DNA from: Thuidium tamariscinum
Lineage: Eukaryota > Streptophyta > Bryopsida > Hypnales > Thuidiaceae
Reading direction: 5' to 3'
Assembly: GCA_947034885.2 (NCBI GenBank)
Contig: OX344758.2
Coordinates: 14,163,067 to 14,227,066 of the forward strand
DNA length: 64,000 nucleotides
Below the pieces are notes generated by a model. The model had not been told where the DNA came from. It made no database searches and was given only the letters and a program-made list of their open reading frames with translations. The position numbers and the translations under genes are program-made. Positions 1 to 11,180 of this stretch are shown one piece after another; the stretch's first letter is position 1, and the number at the start of each line of letters is the position of its first letter.

Positions 1-1159
1 ATGTCATACAATATCAAAATGCATAATTTCCATGGCCACTAGTTTGTTGTTCAAAAGTTAAGGTGGAACCACTTGTAATTGGTCATTTAAGATATTCTAA
101 ACATGATCTAGTGTAGTGCAAGCTGAAGCAAATATATTCAAAGGTGCAACAATAGAAATGATGGGGATTGCAAAAACTTTGGTAGTTTTATCACATGAAT
201 TGAAATTACTATCAATTTTGAAAGGCAAAAAAGTGTCTTGGACCCATTGCCAATCTCTAAACTCTTTGAATCTAATTTTGATGATTCAAAAAACTACTTT
301 TCTACTTACTACTTCCAACTTTTTTGCACACTACAGTACTTTGGGACAAGTGTCATGAACTTTTAGTCCCAACTTTGAAACAGAGAAAAAAACACATTCT
401 AATCTTGGTTGGAAATCCATCAATCTACATGTTGGCTATGGGGTGCTGGTTGGTTATGGGCAGTTCTACCTTATGCAGAGCCCTGTAGTAGTACAACCTA
501 CTGTAGCGTCCAACCTTACTGTTGTTTGTAGACATATCCACAATTATAACAATAATCAAATAGTCCTGTACCTGGAAAGCATGACTAACAACATATGGAG
601 TACATGTGCAAGTCACGCACATGAACACCGTATGGTACACTGCAGAAGAGACATCATCTGTTTCAGTGATGAGCCGTAAACCTGGCTGCCGTCGCATCAG
701 GTACAAACTTACCAACTCAAGAACATAACTTACGTGTAAACCAGGAAACTTCAATACATACCCAAATTTCGCTTTCATACAGAACCTCTCAACCAAAACT
801 AAGGTAACGCATTACACACATAGTAAGCATTTTGTTCCTATTGCTCCTTTTTAATATGGGATGCTTGGGAAATGCTGACCTCCCAAGTATGACACGTCCA
901 TAAAGGTCTCACTAATACATTTTCATCTGTAGTCAAAATGTGTAGTCAGAGATTCATCTGTTTCATGTTTCAGAAGCTCAAATAGTCACAATATAGAGTG
1001 TCACATTATAGAAGAGCGATAGTGCGTTCCTCAATACAATTCATATAAGTCAAGACTAAATACTCAATTGGCTATCTGCATCTATCAAAAAAGAGATGCG
1101 CTGATTAACAAACCCTTCAAATCAAACATCAGCTAGCATTACCATACCTTATATATACT
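1..1159. other. Intergenic, 3' flank of the small zinc-knuckle gene
   Basis: No coding region could be supported here. Open frames at 116-358 (+) and 425-796 (-) lack family resemblance, splice context or a convincing composition. The part nearest 1,160 is probably the 3' untranslated and downstream region of the minus-strand gene that ends there. Confidence 0.4.
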
Positions 1160-1919
1160 TCAACTCCGAGGAGTACCAGAACACCAATAAGCAAAGTGCT
1201 CATCTCTTCGTAAATTACTCACAACTCCGCCGCATTGGTGACACAAGAAGCTACTGCCATCAGCCGAAGCATCCAATATCACTTGCTCCCTGCCGCTCTC
1301 TGCCAGAATGCAGCTTCCAATATCACGATGATTGGGCTCCGTCACCTCCACTGGCACCGTTGTTTCTACAGACATGTGCTCTGGAGCGTTCGAAGAAGGA
1401 GGAAGTGTCGCAATAGCACATCGGGCGAATAATTCCGTAAGCTCATCGGCAGCTTCGGTGGCTCGAATACCATGCTCATACACTTCTTGCGCTCTTCGCA
1501 ATGCAGATGCAACTGCCTGCTCCCCTCCTACGTTACGCAGAGCTGCAACGACCTACCATTCGACATGATGATAGAGTTGAGACCTTTCACACGAGCTCTT
1601 TGAGTGGACCATGATACAGCAAGGTGCAATTTCGAGGGAACTGCAAACATGTGACCAGGAGAAAAATTTAATCCTGTCCTGCCTACTAAAACATAGACAA
1701 GTCTCGGGGATGGTAACGACCGCAACATCCATAAACTGCACAAGAATGGAAGCTGAAGATATCTGCATATATGCAGGTAAACTAGCTGTCAAGCGAACCG
1801 ACACTAGGTTCCAGTGCTCCACTTACAGCTTGTAAGGCAGAAGCCGGATCTCCTCCATCCAAGTGCCGCCGAGCTATGACAAGAATCGCGGCAATGTCCT
1901 CTCTGTTACTCTGGAACAT
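1160..1919 (-). CDS. Small conserved plant protein with C-terminal CxxC...HxxxC zinc knuckle (2 exons)
   Basis: Two exons join in phase 0: exon 1 1,919-1,827 (31 codons from ATG, donor GTAAGT) and exon 2 1,552-1,160 (131 codons with stop, acceptor GGTAG). The product is 161 aa. The N-terminus reads MFQSNREDIAAILVIARRHL, followed by an Ala- and Leu-rich helical stretch running across the exon junction. The C-terminus has the pattern SFLCHQCGGVVSNLRRDEH followed by FAYWC, so two cysteines in CxxC, then His-x3-Cys, a C2HC-type zinc knuckle. From memory this arrangement (NREDIAAI start, GSSFxCxxCGGxVS...DEHxAYWC end) matches a short, uncharacterised protein conserved across land plants. I cannot name a function. 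The splice sites, the phase and the conserved ends make the gene model solid, but expression is not shown. The acceptor could instead be the CAG 8 bp further in, but that breaks the frame. Confidence 0.78.
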
Positions 1920-2790
1920 AATGCCTCCTACTCCAATTCTTACAGAGTTCATCTTTCAAATTGCTAAGCTTAACACGCTCTCTGCAAACATAACCAAATT
2001 CAAAATTCAAAACGCTAACGATAGTCTCCACAAATCACATTCCAACAGACATCAAAGAAATACAAAACGTCTACAAAACCAACATACAGTACTCTTATCA
2101 AACATCTCAAACTCGGTGCAAAATTTCCCAAGCAAATTTATGTTGACCTGATTATGGCAGAAATATATCCAAATGCCGAAAGTTGAGATCCAAGTAGAAT
2201 TTCCAAATCTCTTGAACACTTTGGCGATTCCTTCAACAAAAAATACAAAAAGCACCTGCAAAGCACACGAACACGATTGAGTATCACAAAAACCAAAATC
2301 GAAATCTCATCTTGGCCATATATCATCACTCCATCACACTAAACCCTAAAAATCACCTCCCAAGAGCCCTAAAATCAATACAATAATACAAAACTCTCTG
2401 TCAAACATCCCAAGCTAGATGCAAAAGACACGAAGCAAATTCAGGTTGACCTGATTATGGTAGAAACTATATCCGATAAATAACGAATACCGAACCGATT
2501 CCTTCGATCGAAAACCCTAAATCCGCGAAATACAATTGAATGTCACAAAATATAAATTCGATTGAATGCCACAGCAAACAAAATTGAAATCGCAGGGTGG
2601 TCACATATCACCTCAGAAACCCTAAAACTCGCCTCCCAAGCGCCCTAAAATCACCACATTAATAGAATACTCTTGTCAAATACCACAAACTAGATGCAAA
2701 AGACACGAAGCAAATTCAAATTGACATTGAAATCGCAGGTTGGCCACCATTCACCACCTAAACCCTAAAAACTCACCTCCCGAGCGCCGC
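1920..2790. repeat. Degenerate tandem repeat with telo-box-like AAACCCTA motifs, upstream of the zinc-knuckle gene
   Basis: Three diverged units share the succession actctYRTCAAAYAt, then a stretch on 'gatgcaaaagacacgaagc', then 'aaattc...ttgac', and then 'aaaccctaaaa...cacctcc'. They start near 2,088, 2,392 and 2,670. Four AAACCCTA-type motifs lie near 2,340, 2,508, 2,616 and 2,759. In plant promoters such motifs (telo-boxes) are known regulatory elements of housekeeping genes. Here they recur because the unit is repeated, so a promoter role is inference. The stretch sits directly upstream of the gene starting at 1,919. Confidence 0.55.
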
Positions 2791-2984
2791 ATCAATCGCC
2801 AATCCTGCAGTTCACGAAGATCCTCTGTGCATCGTCTCCTCGAACTCGACATCCGAGGATCGATTTCTCCTCGATGGATTTAGAAAATTGGATTGGCGAT
2901 GGCCTTCGTGACGGCGATGCAAGCTCTTCAGTGACAATGCTCTGCCCTGGCTTGTGAGAACCTGCCCTGCCCGGAGAGCTGCAC

Positions 2985-3465
2985 GGGTCCCTCATAGCAA
3001 CCAGGCAGCCTCGAGTTTGAGGGAGGGCTCCCTCCATCTGGGCCCTCCACGCCATTGACGGACCAGATGGAGGGAAGGTTGCTTGGGCAGCGTGGTAAAT
3101 CTCATTTTACTAGGGGTTGACTAGGGTTTGGGGTTTATATTTGTGTTGGTTTTTTTTGGTATGTTTAGGGTTCTCCTTGCTAATATAGGGTCTCTGATTC
3201 TGAATCTGAATTCTGAATTTGAAAAATCTCATTTTACTAGGGGTTGACAAGGGTTTGGGGTTTATATTTGTGTTGGTTTTTTTTGGTATGTTTAAGGTTT
3301 ACAAATTTCAGCGTTTTCCTTGAGGGTTTTGATGGTATTATTTAACGCGCTCCCCAAAATCGTATCATGTCACGCCCTTGCATCTGGTCCATCGATGCAT
3401 TGAAGGGCCCCGATGAAGGGAGCCCTCCCTGAAACTCGAGGCTGCCTGGAGACGAGGTGGGTCCC
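2985..3465. repeat. Fold-back element with about 82-bp inverted arms and an internal direct repeat
   Basis: The arm at 2,985-3,066 and the reverse complement of 3,384-3,465 match closely, including the shared core AGGCAGCCTCGAGTTT and a GGAGGGCTCCCT block. They end in GGACCAG and CTGGTCC facing inwards. Between the arms a 76-bp direct repeat occurs at 3,097-3,172 and 3,224-3,299 with only two or three differences. The arms are GC-rich against AT-rich surroundings. An open frame over the left arm (2,792-3,055, minus) is most likely fortuitous. No target duplication was identified. Confidence 0.6.
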
Positions 3466-3499
3466 TTGTGAAATCCTGACTACGAGTGAAGCCCGGACC

Positions 3500-5200
3500 G
3501 GTCTGCGGGGTAGTTATGTTAGAGATGGATGGAAGGGGTCTATTAACACCTACATGCCAAGGCCCTTTTTTGAGCTTCTACGAATTTTCTCTAAAGTGAG
3601 CAAAATGTCAACTTTATGATGAACTTTATCAATTTAAAAAAAAATGCAATCGTACAAATTCAAACTAGACATGTTAGAGATCATTTAGGAAAAGAAAACA
3701 TGACAATATCACATATGGATTAAAAGATTATAATGTTTGATCATGAGGGTGTTAAAATTGCAAAAGTGATATGAAACCTTTCAATCCTCTTTTCACAAGT
3801 CAAATTTAAAAAGTTGGTGACTAAAAAAAAATGAGGTGAAAGGGCCTAACATGCATAACTCCAATCAATTTATGGCTTCTCAAAATCTATTCTACAATTT
3901 TTTTAAGAAAATTTCTAATGTGATTTTTTCCTCAAAATCTAGTGTACTTAAGGCTCATTTCCAAGAGCCCTCAACACTAGACAAAGTTAAGATTTAAATG
4001 GGTACCACTACACAAAATGTTGAATAGAAAAATCATAGTCAATCATTTTGAAGATTAGGTTTTTGATACTTAAAGTAGACTTCAAAAAAAATTCTTCAAA
4101 AATACAAACTACTAAAAATAACAACTTGGTTAGGTTTTCTTCAACTTCAAAGTTTTGCAAACACTAGATTCTAGTGCCTTGGACATTTAGGGGTTAATTC
4201 TAAAACGCTTCAATGTCGGAATTCCATTCAAATTTTTTTCTCATGAGAGCTTGGATGGAAGTCATTCTTATTTTTAGAGATATTTTATGAAGTTGTTGTT
4301 CTACCCAAAGGCTGGATTTGGTGTTATTAGGGTATATATTTTTCTAAAATTACATAATAATGTGGAAGTTTGTGAAGTGGTTGATCAAGCCAAATTTCAT
4401 TGACTCTTGTTTAAATTTGGAATTGCAAAAAAGTGGTCATAGAATCAAAGGACACAAAAATTCTGAAAAATCACCATGTCAAGAGAACCTCATTTCAAAT
4501 CCAACAAAATTTATTCAAAAAATGATAGTATTTTGCTTCTAATTAAATGTAGAAGGAATTTTGAGATTTTTCCTTTCAAAATTCATAGGAAAGTATTGGT
4601 GATAGCATTGGTGAGTCTTACCTTACAAAATTGATGGAATTCAAAACTCAAACTCTACAACTTCTATATGCTTTTCAATTCCAAAATATTCTTCAAAATA
4701 GTACTTTGCAATAATTTTTCCAAAATTGTCAATTCAATTTTTGACATGTATAGTTTTCTCCATACAATAGAATAAGTGGATATAAATAAATTTATGAAAA
4801 TAATTGAGAATGTAGAGTAGACTTTATGGTACAATCCTCCAAAATGAGACATGTGTCCAAAGCAAGGATACTTCAATTGCAACTAGAAGTCAGAAGAAGG
4901 CACTATGTTTTAGCAGCCAATCTCATTCCATCTACATTACATTAGAGAAAACCATGGCCTAGAACAATTTGGATTGTGATATCAATCTCCCCGAAGCGAC
5001 ATCCCTCAACCCTAACGAGCTATTGATACATGAATGCATAATGGAACCTATTGAGGCTCTCGATATAGTGGGCTTGCATAGAGAGATTGTTTTCGTTTGA
5101 TAATATGTTAATATAGCCAAGTTTGCCACAACACCTTCCAGAGGGGGCACTATAAAGGATGCTAATGGGTGACGTGCAAACAAATCCTAATTAATTACCA
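3500..5200. repeat. AT-rich intergenic repeat; diverged copy at 25.1-25.6 kb
   Basis: No gene seen. The stretch about 4,240-4,640 is a diverged same-orientation copy of about 25,110-25,480. Both carry ttctaaaaTtAca, then 'gaccaagc' or 'gatcaagc', then 'gagaacMtcatttcaaat', then 'tagaaggaatttt' and 'gtgatagcattggt' in the same order. This is an old dispersed repeat of unknown class without visible coding capacity. Confidence 0.5.
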
Positions 5201-5534
5201 TCTCTCCATGTGCTTAGTACATTTTTTTGGTATACACATTTCCTGTGCAAAAAATTCCATTACACAATGAACATACCTCCAACTATTGACCTATCATATA
5301 TATAAATGACAAAGGGGGGACTAGGAACTGAAGTACGGATCCATGACTGTACCTATGATTGAAGGAGACAAAATAGACAAAATTTAAGACATTGAAAACG
5401 ACTATTCCAACTCTACGGAGACAACTTGGCTACCATTGCTTACAAAGCCTACACACATTATATACAAAGTTTATGTAGAATCTTCCACATGCTCATGACG
5501 ACACATGTGTCACCGTAGTTGCTAGAATGACACA

Positions 5535-7320
5535 ACTAATAATGGCTATGTTGAAAATATTCCTCTATATGCAAGAAAACACCTCTATACTACATGCTAA
5601 TGAGATTTGTTCTTCTAGTGCCTCTACATAACCAACACTTCTTCCTCCTCTTAGTTCAAACAAGTCTATGAACTCTTAGTACTGGTAATGGAATTGCGAT
5701 ACTATACCCCTCTGCTACCTCTAAGGATGACTAAGTTCATTCAACTAGTGCCAATTGAAAATGCATATGCATTTGCGAATCTTCGCTAAGTTGTTCCAAA
5801 GCTACTTTATTCAAGATGTAACAATTAATGATTGAAGTATTGAGCAAGTAGAAGAACACTTTGTGCCACCACTTGTGACTGCGCGTTTGATTGAAGTAGC
5901 TACCTTGCAAGTGATCTACAATGTCAATTCCCCTTATAGAATCATAGTAGGCCTTATGGACTGGTGATGGCTCTTAGTTAGTGACGATACCCTTCACACA
6001 TTGTGGCACTGTTGTCCATGGTTATCTTGGTGATGGGATGGGTGGATAACAAGTGAATAGTAACAAGACTACATCTCTATCCACAAAAATAATGCAAGTT
6101 ATGTTGCCGCCACAATAAAGTCTCTATAGTAGCAAACCTTGCGGTAAGGTCAATAAAGTTGACATATTGAGTACTATAAGAAACTTGTATTTTAGGTGAT
6201 ATTCAATATAACAACCCATATTTTTATGTCAAAAATAACATCCACTAGAGGATCTTCATATTATGGCAGACATTACAATATTGTAGTGGATATTATTCTT
6301 AACATAAAAATATGGGTTGTTATATTGAATATCACCTAGAATTTGTCACCTAAAACACAAGTCTCTTATAGTGGAGTAATGAAGCTAGTAGCCCCAATGA
6401 ACAATACTTACCTCATATGTGCATCGTGAGTGCAATTCCATAAGCAACTTTACAGATGAGAAGTAGTTGTCAATGCAGACAACGTGGCCTAGTCTATGAA
6501 TTTTCTTAGTCAATTGCATTACAACTTCATGAACTATTTTGGCATTTGCTAAAGTCCTCTTGCCAATGAATTTTTGGTACCAGATCCCATGTAGATCTGG
6601 AAATCATATAGGTGTTCTTGGTAGGCATTTGCCAAGCACTACACCTCCACCCTCCACTTCATTGGTTTTCTAGGGAGATCTTGCTTGATGAGGCAATATC
6701 TTGCTTTGTACACAATCAGAATTTTGTCTATAGTGACCTCCTAGTACAAGTACCAATTTGATTTGAATTTCTACTTCATGTCAACTACCAACCACCACAT
6801 CTTCCTCAAACGGTCCAACTCTAAATTGGCTCAAAGTTCACTTTGTACATATCATCTGATCAATGACATAACTTAGACAACAAGTTATGTCTTTGTACTT
6901 CCTACTTTTCTTAATGGTGAAGATGTTGGGACAATATAGGAATTTGTTTTGCCAATTCCAATAGCTACAATGATTTGGCAAATGTTTAATTTCCATGACG
7001 AAGTTCATTGTATAAAAAACTTTTAGCTATGCTTTCTCAAGGTGCCACAAGCTTTGTCCACCTAGAACAACATTATTTTGTGGGTGCATCTCACTAGCGT
7101 ATCTATTGGTGTCATTACAGATTTGATGGACTCTATAATTGCTCAAGAAACAACTGAACGGAGCTAGTTTTGTGGGCCTTCAATGTATGGAGAAGTTGGG
7201 ACCACTTACGGAACTTGTGAACGGCAAAGGTGGAACATCGAATGCAGAGCGCTCCATAGTCTTCATTACATTTGCAAATTTTTCAAGGAAAGCTTGCCAC
7301 TTAACAATTGTTGACAATTT
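5535..7320 (-). pseudogene. Decayed piggyBac-type transposase (DDE_Tnp_1_7 family)
   Basis: Reading the minus strand from 7,320 downward, family motifs appear in the right order but are separated by stops and frameshifts. KWQAFLEKF comes first, then ICNDTNRYASEMH (about 7,081-7,120), FVMEIKHLPNHCSYWNWQ (about 6,940-7,005), and a block YKARYCLIKQDLPRKPMKW followed by YDFQIYMGSG (about 6,560-6,710). Next come VVCIDNYFSSVKLLMEL (about 6,430-6,480), ITCIIFVD, and YDSIRGIDIVDHLQGSYF followed by HKWWHKVFFYLLNTS (about 5,860-5,960). The end is a Cys-rich tail containing KKCWLCRG (about 5,620). The Asp in 'IDNY' and in 'GIDIVD' correspond to the DDD catalytic positions of the family. A splice-donor-like GAG|GTAAGTAT at 6,412/6,411 suggests the ancestral gene had an intron, into which a MITE inserted. 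It is non-functional as it stands. The amino-terminal end is unclear and may have continued beyond 7,380, where a CACTA element now sits. Confidence 0.8.
6172..6373. mobile_element. 202-bp MITE with CACTA-like ends, target duplication GAG
   Basis: Nearly the whole element is an imperfect hairpin. The left arm TACTATAAGAAACTTG matches the reverse complement of the right end CAAGTCTCTTATAGTG, and the arms share AATATAACAACCCATATTTT. The element is flanked on both sides by GAG (6,169-6,171 and 6,374-6,376), the 3-bp duplication typical of CACTA transposons. It lies inside the piggyBac transposase fossil. A second family member of the same length is at 60,819-61,020. Confidence 0.75.
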
Positions 7321-7381
7321 GTTGTTATAGGCAATTCTTATGCGTCCCCCACAATTAGCGCCAGTAGTATTGGGTTATGTC

Positions 7382-8453
7382 CACTACTAGAAAAATCGTG
7401 TCCACATCAACAAAAATTTAACAGAATATTGTTGATTTGTTTTGTTGATTTGGACGTGTTGTCCCGGACATATGAGAACAGAGAAGTGTTGATTCGCTTG
7501 TTCATTTTTTGTTAATTTGGACATTCATGAGAAAAATTTGAAAACATAAAAAAAATTTGGACCAATCAAAATCTACCATGTGGCAGATGTCACGCCAGCA
7601 AAATCAAGCCACCTAGGCAAGCCCCGCCACACGGGCGGCCGCCGGCCTAAAGGTTTAAACCTTGGACCTCATGGTTGAGGTCCAAAGTCCTAAACCACTA
7701 GAACATGCATAACCACAAGTGATAATACATGAAGTTAGAATTGCTTTACCTACTTCTTCCTTTTGGTTTGTCTTTGTTATGTTCAAATCATATGACTTTG
7801 GTGGCCGTTTACACATAGAAAAAGAACTTCTTTAAGAAAACTTTGAACTAATAAAAGTTGACATATACAACAAACTTTCATTTAAAAAAATCCGTTTGAG
7901 ATTTCAAGTCTCCAATAAAAAGTTGTGGATAAAATTCAGAGAAGGTTTCTTAAAATGTCAAATACAATGTCCTCTTTAATCCTTCTCTGATTTTTGTCCA
8001 TAACTTTTGATTGGAAACTTCAAATCTCAAACAGATTTTTGGAGATGAAAGATAATTTTATTTTTCAACTTTTCTTAGTTTAAAGTTTTCTCAAAAAAGT
8101 TGTTTTACTATGCAAAAGTGGCCACCAAAGTCTGCTGATGTTCAAAAACACTGAATTTTGAATGATTGACTTAGGAAAAAGCATTTGTTTTTGCATAAAA
8201 TTTCAAGCACGGTTATTTAGACATTGCACAAATGAAGAAACTTATATGAAACTCTTGAAAGTCCTATTTAACAAATAAGTGTTAAATTTTTTGTTGATTT
8301 GGACATTGCACTACCCAAATCAACAAAAAATTTGTCACCGCTTTGTTAATTAGTGCCAAATCAACAAAATTTTGTTAAAACGGTCGATATAGTACCCAAT
8401 TTAACAAAAATTTGTTGATTTTTTGTTGATTTGGACATCATTTTCTAGTAGTG
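7382..8453. mobile_element. Non-autonomous CACTA (En/Spm-type) element, 1,072 bp, target duplication GTC
   Basis: The termini CACTACTAGAAAAA and TTTTCTAGTAGTG are canonical CACTA ends, and GTC flanks both sides (7,379-7,381 and 8,454-8,456). Subterminal motifs of the type TTTGTTGATTTGGAC recur in both orientations near each end, as expected for transposase-binding repeats. Internally there is a long imperfect palindrome (about 7,785-8,150, centre near 7,970), and near the left end a GC-rich patch (7,620-7,650) with an adjoining tRNA-like stretch. No transposase coding sequence is present, so it would have to be mobilised in trans. Confidence 0.85.
7650..7715 (-). other. tRNA-like (A-box/B-box) fragment within the CACTA element
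   Basis: On the minus strand the stretch reads CTAGTGGTTTAGGA (A-box-like), followed about 30 bp later by GGTTTAAACC (B-box-like; consensus GGTTCGAACC), with a GGACCTC...GAGGTCC stem between. It resembles a tRNA-derived or SINE-head sequence, but it lacks a convincing acceptor stem. It is not annotated as a functional tRNA gene. Confidence 0.3.
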
Positions 8454-8456
8454 GTC

Positions 8457-9688
8457 GGACTGCCTACACTTCCGTTCGCACTTGACGTTGTGTGTGCATA
8501 CTTCACTATAAGGTTTGAAGTCTAGATTCAATCCTTGGTGAATGACCTCCATCATCAACACTGGGGCTTATTGCCTTCCTTGTATGTGTGTAAGAGGCAA
8601 AGTGTTGAATAGAAACTACTAAAAAAATGTGATGTTGTTGTCATCTCCATCTAGTGATGACGCATGTCCTCCTTGTAGTAGGGAGTTCGAGTCTTTTAAA
8701 AGTTGTGTAGAGAAGTTTATTGAATTGCACTACCTAATGACTTCCGTGCACTCTACTTTTTGTTGGAAGGTGGATGCACTTTTCTCCCATCTTCCAGTAG
8801 TACGATGTATATGAGGTCACCTTCATTGTACACATGTATGAGTGGATTACAAGCCGAAGAAGCCACTACAAGTTCTAAGAAGTGATACCAATCAATTTCT
8901 CTAATGTCAAGAGAGCTACTAAAAAATGTACAGCATGGATTGGAGTATTGATTGGAGGTGGAGGTTGGCTTGCCTTAGTGGTTTCAACCATCCAAAAGTC
9001 CCCTTGCTAAGACATTATCGATTTCCTTGGAAAAGACTAGAAGTTTGTTGTATTGGCATGAACATATGAGTTAGGGGCCATATCTATTTTGGCACTTGTG
9101 TTCAAGTGAATGTTTGAGAAGTTTTTAGGTGTTAAAGATTATTTTCTTTGTTTGATATTTCTATTGTCATATACATTGCTTGGCAAACAATTCTGTTGTT
9201 GAAGGCTTGCATCAACTTTGTTAACTATGCATCTGTGTTGTACGTGAGTGGTAGTTAGTGTAGAGAGCTCTTCTATCTACAAGTGAGTCTTTAGCTAGAG
9301 TTAGAGGAGAGGAGAACTGACAATGCTTGGTCATTTTGGTAAATGTAGCTTCAGTGGTGCACTCCTAGAATGAGTTGTAGAAAATTGTAAGTTTGCTATA
9401 TGGACGGTATACAAATATAGATTTCGGCAAATGCAAGGAGGGGATGGTAGATTCAGCTACAAGAGAACATGGAGTAAGTGATTTATATCGTCCCTAAAGC
9501 CTTTTCAAGGTCCTTTGGGTAATATGTTTGTTTGTCCACTATAAAATGCAAGTACTATAGTGACGGAAGAGAAATCACAAGCCCTCTGTGGGGGCTCTCT
9601 TCCGAATTCCTTGCTTAAACATCTTCTTGTAGCAAATGCTAGAATTTGATGTGTTTGTGTGTGCAGCACCTACCAAAGACATCCATAG

Positions 9689-9728
<40 letters not shown>

Positions 9729-10915
9729 ATGGCAAAGTCAACAGTGTGTGTATGTATGGCAAAGTCAACAAATATTATTGGCTAACAATCAAATTAGTGT
9801 CCATTAGTCATATAATGATTTATAGAATTCATGCATATATTTTTCATTGACATGATGTTAGAAATCTTGCAAACAAAACATTGTGGTATAAGAAGAAGTA
9901 AGTACTACAAAATGTACAAATCACTCCAATGTTGACAATGTTGTGGTACTAAGCTAGTTTACCGTGCTCAACAAGAATAACAATGTACATGCTAGTGTCA
10001 AAAATTCATAGACTATCATGGTCACACCATCATAAATACCTGCGATGTATAAAAAAAAACAAAGGCTTTCCTTATATTGTAACAAAGGAAAAAAAAGCCC
10101 CAAAGCATGGACTTTGTCTGTGTATTGCTCATGAGTTTTGACAATGTTAATGGACGGATTACTAACCAAACTTGGAAAAGATAAGAATTGAGTTGATGTA
10201 ATCTTTCTTCTAATGGACAAAATTCTTTCAAAAAAGACAAAAAGATGACACAGTTTTGTCAAATAATTGGCTGAATCAACATGTTCCTACTAACAAAAGT
10301 AGTTTACAAATTTAGGTCAGTTCATTACCAAATAGGATATAGAAATTCCTCATGGTGTTTGGTGGGACAAGCATGGTAACCATCACTGATCCTAGTAGGT
10401 GAATTTCTTTTTTTTCTCATCAAAGAATTTTTTGGAGAGGGGGAAGAGTATTGATAATATAGACATAAAATCTACACCCATTATTAACAACATTGTGACA
10501 ATCACGTATGAATGATATAAGAAAATAACCTTTCAAATAGAATGTCACAAAAGGTAGTGCATAATCTTTTACGAACTTGCCAAAGTCTATATTTCTACAC
10601 TTATTTGCATCTTATTGTACCAAATAGAATTTTGATTCTTTTGTAGAGGAACACACACAATATGATTGACTTGTATGTGGTATCCGATGTTGAAGATTCC
10701 ATTTTCTGACATGTATTGGAGAAGATTGAGCTTTGGTCATTACTTATTGGCTTGAATGAATCACTTTTCTGTTTGTTCAAGATCCCCACACCATAGGTTA
10801 CAAGACTAGGAGGGTTTACAATCTACGATTCCTTTTCGCTATAGGTGGACCAATACCCTATGGACAAGTTTCTTGTAAACGTTGGGAGATTGACAATTTT
10901 TGTTTCTTGTGCAAG
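8457..10915. other. AT-rich intergenic stretch with simple repeats
   Basis: No supported gene. It includes an (AT)n microsatellite around 9,693-9,720, immediately followed by a duplicated unit containing GTGTGTGTATGGCAAAGTCA (about 9,719-9,772). Open frames at 8,629-8,814 (+) and 9,954-10,262 (-) show no recognisable family. The first few hundred bases may be the continuation of the piggyBac fossil beyond the CACTA insertion, but I could not prove it. Confidence 0.4.
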
Positions 10916-10919
10916 TTAA

Positions 10920-11180
10920 CCCCTAAAAGCCCATTGTCCCCTCAAGGAACAATTTGGAATTCGGGTAGGTTCCATAGACCACAATTTTCAATGAATCTTC
11001 TTGAAAATTTCTCATAAGATAGGAAAACTAATTAGCTTTGTGGGAATATAATTTTTATTTCAATTGGTGCCCGGGAGCAAAAGTTATACCACAAAAAGCA
11101 CAGATTTTAACTCAGTGGGTAGAAAAATAAAACCATAAAAACTTGAAATTAAATTTTAAATTAATTTAGGCTTTCTAAAA
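10920..11180 (-). mobile_element. Fragment of the CCCTAAAGG/TTAA element family (reverse orientation)
   Basis: It starts with TTAA (10,916-10,919) and then CCCCTAAAAGCCCATTGTCC. This is the reverse complement of the right end of the better preserved copy at 45,864-46,808 (CCCTAAAGGACCATTGCCCTT...), and similarity continues through the region with 'caattggtgcccgggagcaaaagttat'. The other terminus was not found, so this is an end fragment. Confidence 0.55.
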
